A stretch of 64,000 nucleotides of DNA, from positions 49,604,515 through 49,668,514 of the forward strand of contig NC_079514.1 of assembly GCF_000801105.2 (NCBI RefSeq). Direction: 5' to 3'. Made by a program: the position numbers and the translations under genes. The notes beneath the pieces were generated by a model. It ran no database searches. It was not told the origin of the DNA and saw nothing but the letters and a program-made list of their open reading frames with translations. This document shows, in pieces, positions 59,907-64,000 of the stretch. The first letter of the stretch is position 1; every line of letters starts with the position of its first letter. This stretch comes from Raphanus sativus. Its lineage: Eukaryota > Streptophyta > Magnoliopsida > Brassicales > Brassicaceae.

Positions 59907-60388
59907 AAATCAAACACTGAAAGATGTTAACTAAAACGAAAACCTTAGCCAATGCTCAAACTGAAAAAATTACCAAATATTTTTTATTTGCCAGTACCTC
60001 CTCCAAGGCCTCCGTCTCGTCTACTCTCACCACCTCCGACAGACAGGTTCACTCTCCTCCGCCGCTTCTTGCTGGGACGCTTTACAGTCCTCCATCTCCG
60101 GGTTCCTCCCTCGCTTTGATGTCAGATCAAGATGTGGTTTCCAGGCGCCGTGGATCTCACAGGGATGTATGAACATCACCACGAGGTCTCAGTTCGAAGC
60201 CATGATCCCTAACTCCACGTTGAGTACGGCTGTGATGAGATGTAACCTCTCCCTTGAGAGTAATACTCCTTGTGCTTCCTGCACTCAGAGCTTGACTGCG
60301 TTTCAGGCTTATCTCACTGAGAAAAGGCAAATCAAACACTGAAAGATGTTAACTATGGCGAAAGCCTTAGCCAATGCTCAAACTGAAA
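59907..60388. repeat. Direct repeats of about 60 bp flanking the receptor-kinase fragment
   Basis: AAATCAAACACTGAAAGATG and the following 40 bp occur at about 59907-59966 and again at about 60329-60388, with roughly five differences. They bracket the inserted gene fragment. Confidence 0.8.
59992..60342 (+). pseudogene. Captured ectodomain fragment of an RKF3-like receptor kinase (SPARK-type)
   Basis: One frame stays open for 116 codons to a TGA at 60340-60342. It reads SCWDALQSSISGFLPRFDVR, then SRCGFQAPWISQGCMNITTR, then ESNTPCASCTQSLTAFQAYL. The cysteine pattern and the WISQGCMN and PCASCTQSL motifs match the extracellular domain of receptor-like kinases such as RKF3 (At2g48010, recalled from memory). 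There is no signal peptide, transmembrane or kinase part. The sequence TTTTTTATTTGCCAG directly before TACCTC looks like an intron acceptor, so this may be a captured exon. It lies antisense to the Helitron. Confidence 0.68.
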
Positions 60389-60665
60389 TAGGAAGACTGA
60401 AACTGCAAACGAAGGGGTGAAATCTCTGAGATGAGTGGTGAAAGCTCTCATTTCCATGTTTAGGACGCTTTGCTTTCTTTGGTCGTCACTGTGACAGGTA
60501 CTATTATTCCCCTCATCTGCAAGATCTCGACAGCTGTGACAGGCTGCTTGAAGAGCACTCTGTTTTGCGAAGTTAAATGATTTGCAAGGAAGAGATCAAA
60601 AGGACAACCTAAAGATCCCAGTTGGAGCTATATGAAGTTCAAATAGCTAAAGGGGGAATGATTAC

Positions 60666-61760
60666 CTCCAAGATGTTTCGTGTTCACCTTCGTGACTAAA
60701 AGCAAGGTGGGAGTGTTTTTATAGGCTGTAAATTTCTTGCAGAAGTCTGTTGCAGTCTTTTCCCAAAAGTAAAGCTTCATAACAGGTCCCTGCAGAAAGT
60801 TATCAATGAATGATTAATTGCAGTAAAAAGAGTTCATGATTCTAATAGCAGGAATTACAAACTCTTGTGATTGCAGATGAACCATAACACGTGGAGTGGT
60901 TGCTATTTCCTCTTCGTCAAGGATACGACGCTCAATGTGAGACTGTCCATTGACCAGTTTCATGTTGCCAACGACATCTACAACATTGTTCAGCAAGAGT
61001 ATAAGTCAGAATGTGGCATGAAAAAAATCAGTCTAATATTTTATCACCACCTGAAACAAAAATGCCCATTCAGTTATCGTAGACAACAAATATCATTACC
61101 ACTACACTACACTTTAATGATCAACAAAGCCAAGGTCGAAGGTTAATATATGTTCTATTAAACTTGACAGACACAATATTCAATCATGGACAGATAGATC
61201 TTTCAAGAGTTATTTCAAAAGAATGATTTAAAATAGTATAAAGAGAAGCCAAAACTCTAAAAGAGAAAGGAAATTGTTTACTAAGAAACATACAATAACC
61301 TTGCATCTTCAGAAGTATGATAAAACATACACTTTTTGAAAGATGAAACGGTTGCATTCATCCGAGATAAATGTACTGAACAAAAAAAAAGCTAAAGTCA
61401 TACAACAATATAACTCAGATATGATATGAAATATTAGAAAATTTTTAATTTGTTTTACTTAAACTCAGGCACTCTTCCTCCAAAAAGCTCACAACTTGCA
61501 ACTAAGAAAGATAATGTATTACTAAAAGGTCATGCCTACAACTTTCAACACAAAAAAAATGCTCGTCAACAGTAATAAGACAAACTCAAAACTCTAACCA
61601 ATTTAGAATCGAAATTTCTGTATCTAAGTAGGAAGAAAGGCTAAAAACTACATCCAATCATAGAACAATGGGTTTTGTGGAGACCTGGTAAGATATCTTT
61701 GAAGAACATAACTTCCTGATCATTGGAGGAGGAGACAGGGGACTTGCCGTTTGGTTTCAT
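60666..61760 (-). pseudogene. RPA1/OB-fold-like gene remnant in the Helitron
   Basis: Possible exons on the minus strand: a start MKPNGKSPVSSSNDQEVMFF at 61760; an OB-fold-like piece VVDVVGNMKLVNGQSHIERR at about 60985-60863; and after an acceptor at 60790, GPVMKLYFWEKTATDFCKKF continuing to LLLVTKVNTKHLGG (60789-60666). The pattern fits plant replication protein A 70-kDa-like OB folds (DUF223/RPA1 type), which bind single-stranded DNA and are commonly carried by plant Helitrons. The exons do not join into a complete protein. Confidence 0.5.
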
Positions 61761-62170
61761 GACTATGCTGGAGCTTGATTTGAGCAGGTTCTCAGGTCAT
61801 GGTGTGTAGCAAGTGAAGAAAGAACAGTATATAAAGGGTGAGAGAGAGGGATGCGAAACGAATTCATTAAGAGAATTTTAGAAAACTATTGATTGATAAG
61901 AAGTGGGAACGTGGTAACGGATGTTGCAAGAAGTCGAAGTGGAGAAGATGAAGTGAGGAGGATAATTCGAAGAAGCTGCTGGAGATTAGGTGACTCAAGT
62001 GGATTCCTTTTGGGCCAGAATAAAATAGTTTTAGGCCACGGGACGAAGCCCATCGTAGTTGATTTTCTGTGAGTGTGTGACGTGTTTAATAACTTCTCTC
62101 TCATTGGCTGATTTATTAATCTGACGTGGATAGACTAAGAGTTGAGATTATTCTCCTTTTAGTATAGGTA

Positions 62171-64000
62171 CTAGAGATTTTCCCGGGCTACGCCCGGATA
62201 TTTTTCTAAGTATTAATTTAGTTTAGTTTATTATAGAATCTGTATTTGACTATATATTTTACACTTAGACTGAATATGCTATATAAATTATCAGAAAATT
62301 TGCAAACTTTTGAATTATTTTGGTGACTAAAATTTTAAAATTCAAAAAATAATTCTTCCAATGTCAAAATACATATAAGTTGGTAATCCTAGTTAAAATT
62401 CAATTATTTATTATTATTTTCAATTATTCAATTCCAGTTAGTCACTTATAGACGTGTTAAGTGGCAAAAAATCATGGATTTCTATGGGTTTCGTAGTGAT
62501 TAGTTATTGAGTCTATATTTTTTTTTGATCACACTACGGTTATAAAAAAAATCAATTATTTTTATCTCTTTTAATTGAGTGTTATGAAAATATGGTTAAA
62601 TTAACATATAATACAAAACTTTTTTTAACGTTAAAATCAACCAATATATATTAAAAATTAACTATTGATTATTTATTATTTGGTGATAAGATAATCTATA
62701 TGAATTCGTTCTTATGTGTTTAGGCAGTGGTGAAATGAAGAACAATTGAAATATAAATGAGTGATGTAGATTAAAAAAATCCTAAAATTTTAACAAATAA
62801 TTTTGTTTATATGCAGCAAAAAAATATTTAAAATATAATAATATTCTCTAAGAGATATTTGTATGTTTTCCCCAAGAAAATCCTTATAATATAGTTGGTT
62901 TTATTAAAAAAAAAAGGTTGACAATGTATGTCTTTTTCAATGATTGCATTCAATCATGCTCACTAATTGAAATTCCAGTTTAAATTTTTAGTCTTAGGGC
63001 TGGGGAGAGGGGATCACAGCGTGCCATGTACAAACCTCAATATTACTCATATAATCTCCATGGTTCATATATTATTATATAATTTACCTTGGAATGAAAA
63101 AATCAGTGTTTTGTTTGACAAAAAAAATCAGTGTTTTTGTAGATAGAGAATGAATCATATGTGGCTTGTACTTGCAATAATAGAAAAGCATAAGTAATTG
63201 TTATCAGTTAAGCAGAATTCTTTAAATCTAAATCATTGAACAGACTTACGCTATTTAATTTTCATTGTTTAACTTTCATGACTCCAAGTCTCCAACCAAT
63301 TGCATACAGGAGAAATAAATCTTAAGAAAAACACTTTACAAAGTTCTGAAAATTTCTCATTTGTCTCATTTGTTTCTGTAAACATCAAAATGTCTCCCTT
63401 CTTGAGCATGTACTACGTCATTTCTTGCTGCTTGAAGTAACAATAATCCTCTTTGTCCACCAGCACAAGATTCAGATAATACTTGACATTGATGTTCTGA
63501 GAATATGGTGTCTTTTCCTGCAAAGAAAAAACAAACTCGTGAACTTTGTAATCTACCTCATTAAATTGTACCGTGTTTCCTTCTTCACTTGCCTTTCCAA
63601 AGAAACACTTCCTACATTTATAGAAAGCATTAGATATGTGCACATAAGCACATGTATCATCTAGTAGAATATCCATTTACAGTACCAAATCTTTGATCAC
63701 CTTCCTAGCAAGTGACCATTGTTCTGCAAGACAGCACACATATAACCAAGTCACAAAATTTAAATAATAACCGAACCAATACAACATATGTATGCAAACT
63801 ATATGAAAATAGGAGCATCTAGTAATAATAAGCAAAAAAGAATTTCTTACTTAAGCTTCAGAAGTGTACTCAATAACAAACAAACTCACTAATATGAATA
63901 TCGTGAAGGTTTTGGTTCTAACAAAATGATCCAAAGACACTAATAAGTTATCAAAACCCATCAACTTATCCGATACAAAAGCTTAAAAAGACTAAGCACA
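62171..64000 (-). mobile_element. Second Helitron, abutting the first, running off the window
   Basis: The minus-strand 3' end is the hairpin ATCCGGGCGTAGCCCGGG then AAAATCTCTAG and T, ending at 62171. Its body extends to the right beyond the window, so no 5' end is seen. It lies head-to-tail with the Helitron ending near 62164. It carries a VPS26-like exon at 63413-63517. Confidence 0.6.
63413..63517 (-). pseudogene. VPS26-like captured exon
   Basis: After a good acceptor (TTTGCAG) the exon reads EKTPYSQNINVKYYLNLVLV followed by DKEDYCYFKQQEMT and a TAG stop. The YYLNLVLVD-x-E-D-x-x-YFKQQE pattern is the conserved C-terminal part of VPS26, the arrestin-like subunit of the retromer sorting complex. 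Two usual arginines are changed to YC and a few residues before VKYYLN are missing. The rest of VPS26 is not in the window, so I infer a captured, non-functional exon. The frame upstream of the acceptor has no VPS26 similarity. Confidence 0.62.

Larger units (their letters stand above)
57827..62164 (-). mobile_element. Helitron, 4.3 kb, carrying captured gene pieces
   Basis: The minus-strand 3' end is the hairpin CCGCGCGTAGCGCGG then AAAACGATCTAG and T at 57827. The 5' end near 62164 reads CTATACTAAAAGGAG, like the start at 56687 but with the initial TC altered. Inside are an RPA/OB-fold-like broken gene (60666-61760, minus), a receptor-kinase ectodomain fragment (59992-60342, plus) and an acidic reading frame near 58280-58530 (minus). 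No Rep/helicase was seen, so it is non-autonomous. The distance between the ends could also reflect two nested elements. Confidence 0.62.

Noticed and set aside
63521..63676. Extension of the VPS26-like frame to the ATG at 63676
   Set aside because: The upstream part lacks VPS26 similarity, and a good splice acceptor at 63518-63519 separates it from the matching exon.

Overview
This window is plant nuclear DNA, most likely from a Brassica or a close relative in the tribe Brassiceae. It is A+T-rich, its genes have short GT-AG introns, and its recognisable genes correspond closely to Arabidopsis chromosome 3 genes. Mobile DNA fills most of the space: a LINE, Helitrons, MULE, hAT, CACTA, Tourist-like and Emigrant-like elements. 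Three runs of exactly 100 N (35143-35242, 49264-49363, 53462-53561) and two single Ns show this is a scaffolded draft assembly. Arabidopsis locus names below come from memory, not from a search.

Left block, 1-35142. After a CACTA end and AT-rich repeats, a 5'-truncated LINE copy (5103-5603) sits just upstream of an intact 11-exon LPAT2 gene (5794-8476). LPAT2 makes phosphatidic acid in the endoplasmic reticulum. Behind it lies a decayed 3' part of NRPA1, the largest subunit of RNA polymerase I (about 8834-9480), followed by a complete but mutated LINE with a 16-bp target duplication (9517-15279, minus strand). The next 19 kb is transposon territory: a Tourist-like MITE, a Helitron (17661-19302), a 1.5-kb foldback element with tRNA-like boxes in its arms (22698-24182), an Emigrant-like MITE (25200-25383) and a 4.8-kb MULE-like element dense in imperfect palindromes (26588-31379). 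At 34632 the WIP zinc-finger gene NTT/WIP2 begins, but the first gap cuts it before its zinc fingers. LPAT2, NRPA1 and NTT are consecutive Arabidopsis loci (At3g57650-57670), so this is one conserved block.

Right block, 39791-46768. A NAC gene with an exact 72-bp in-frame repeat (39791-41990), a small coiled-coil gene (42833-43291), a serine-rich family gene (44433-44768, minus) and HINT1 (45596-46768, minus) resemble Arabidopsis genes around At3g56490-56560. That is roughly a hundred loci away from the left block and runs in the opposite order. The join lies between 35143 and 39790, in a gap, a triplicated Q-rich fragment and a Helitron. It is either an inversion breakpoint or a scaffolding error.

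Right end, 46850-64000. I see no intact gene here. It holds nested Tourist-like MITEs, two near-identical hAT-type elements (49364-49693 and 51140-51817) and several Helitrons. One Helitron (57827-62164, minus) carries RPA/OB-fold-like exons and an open 116-codon fragment of an RKF3-like receptor kinase ectodomain. A second, abutting Helitron (from 62171) carries a VPS26-like exon.
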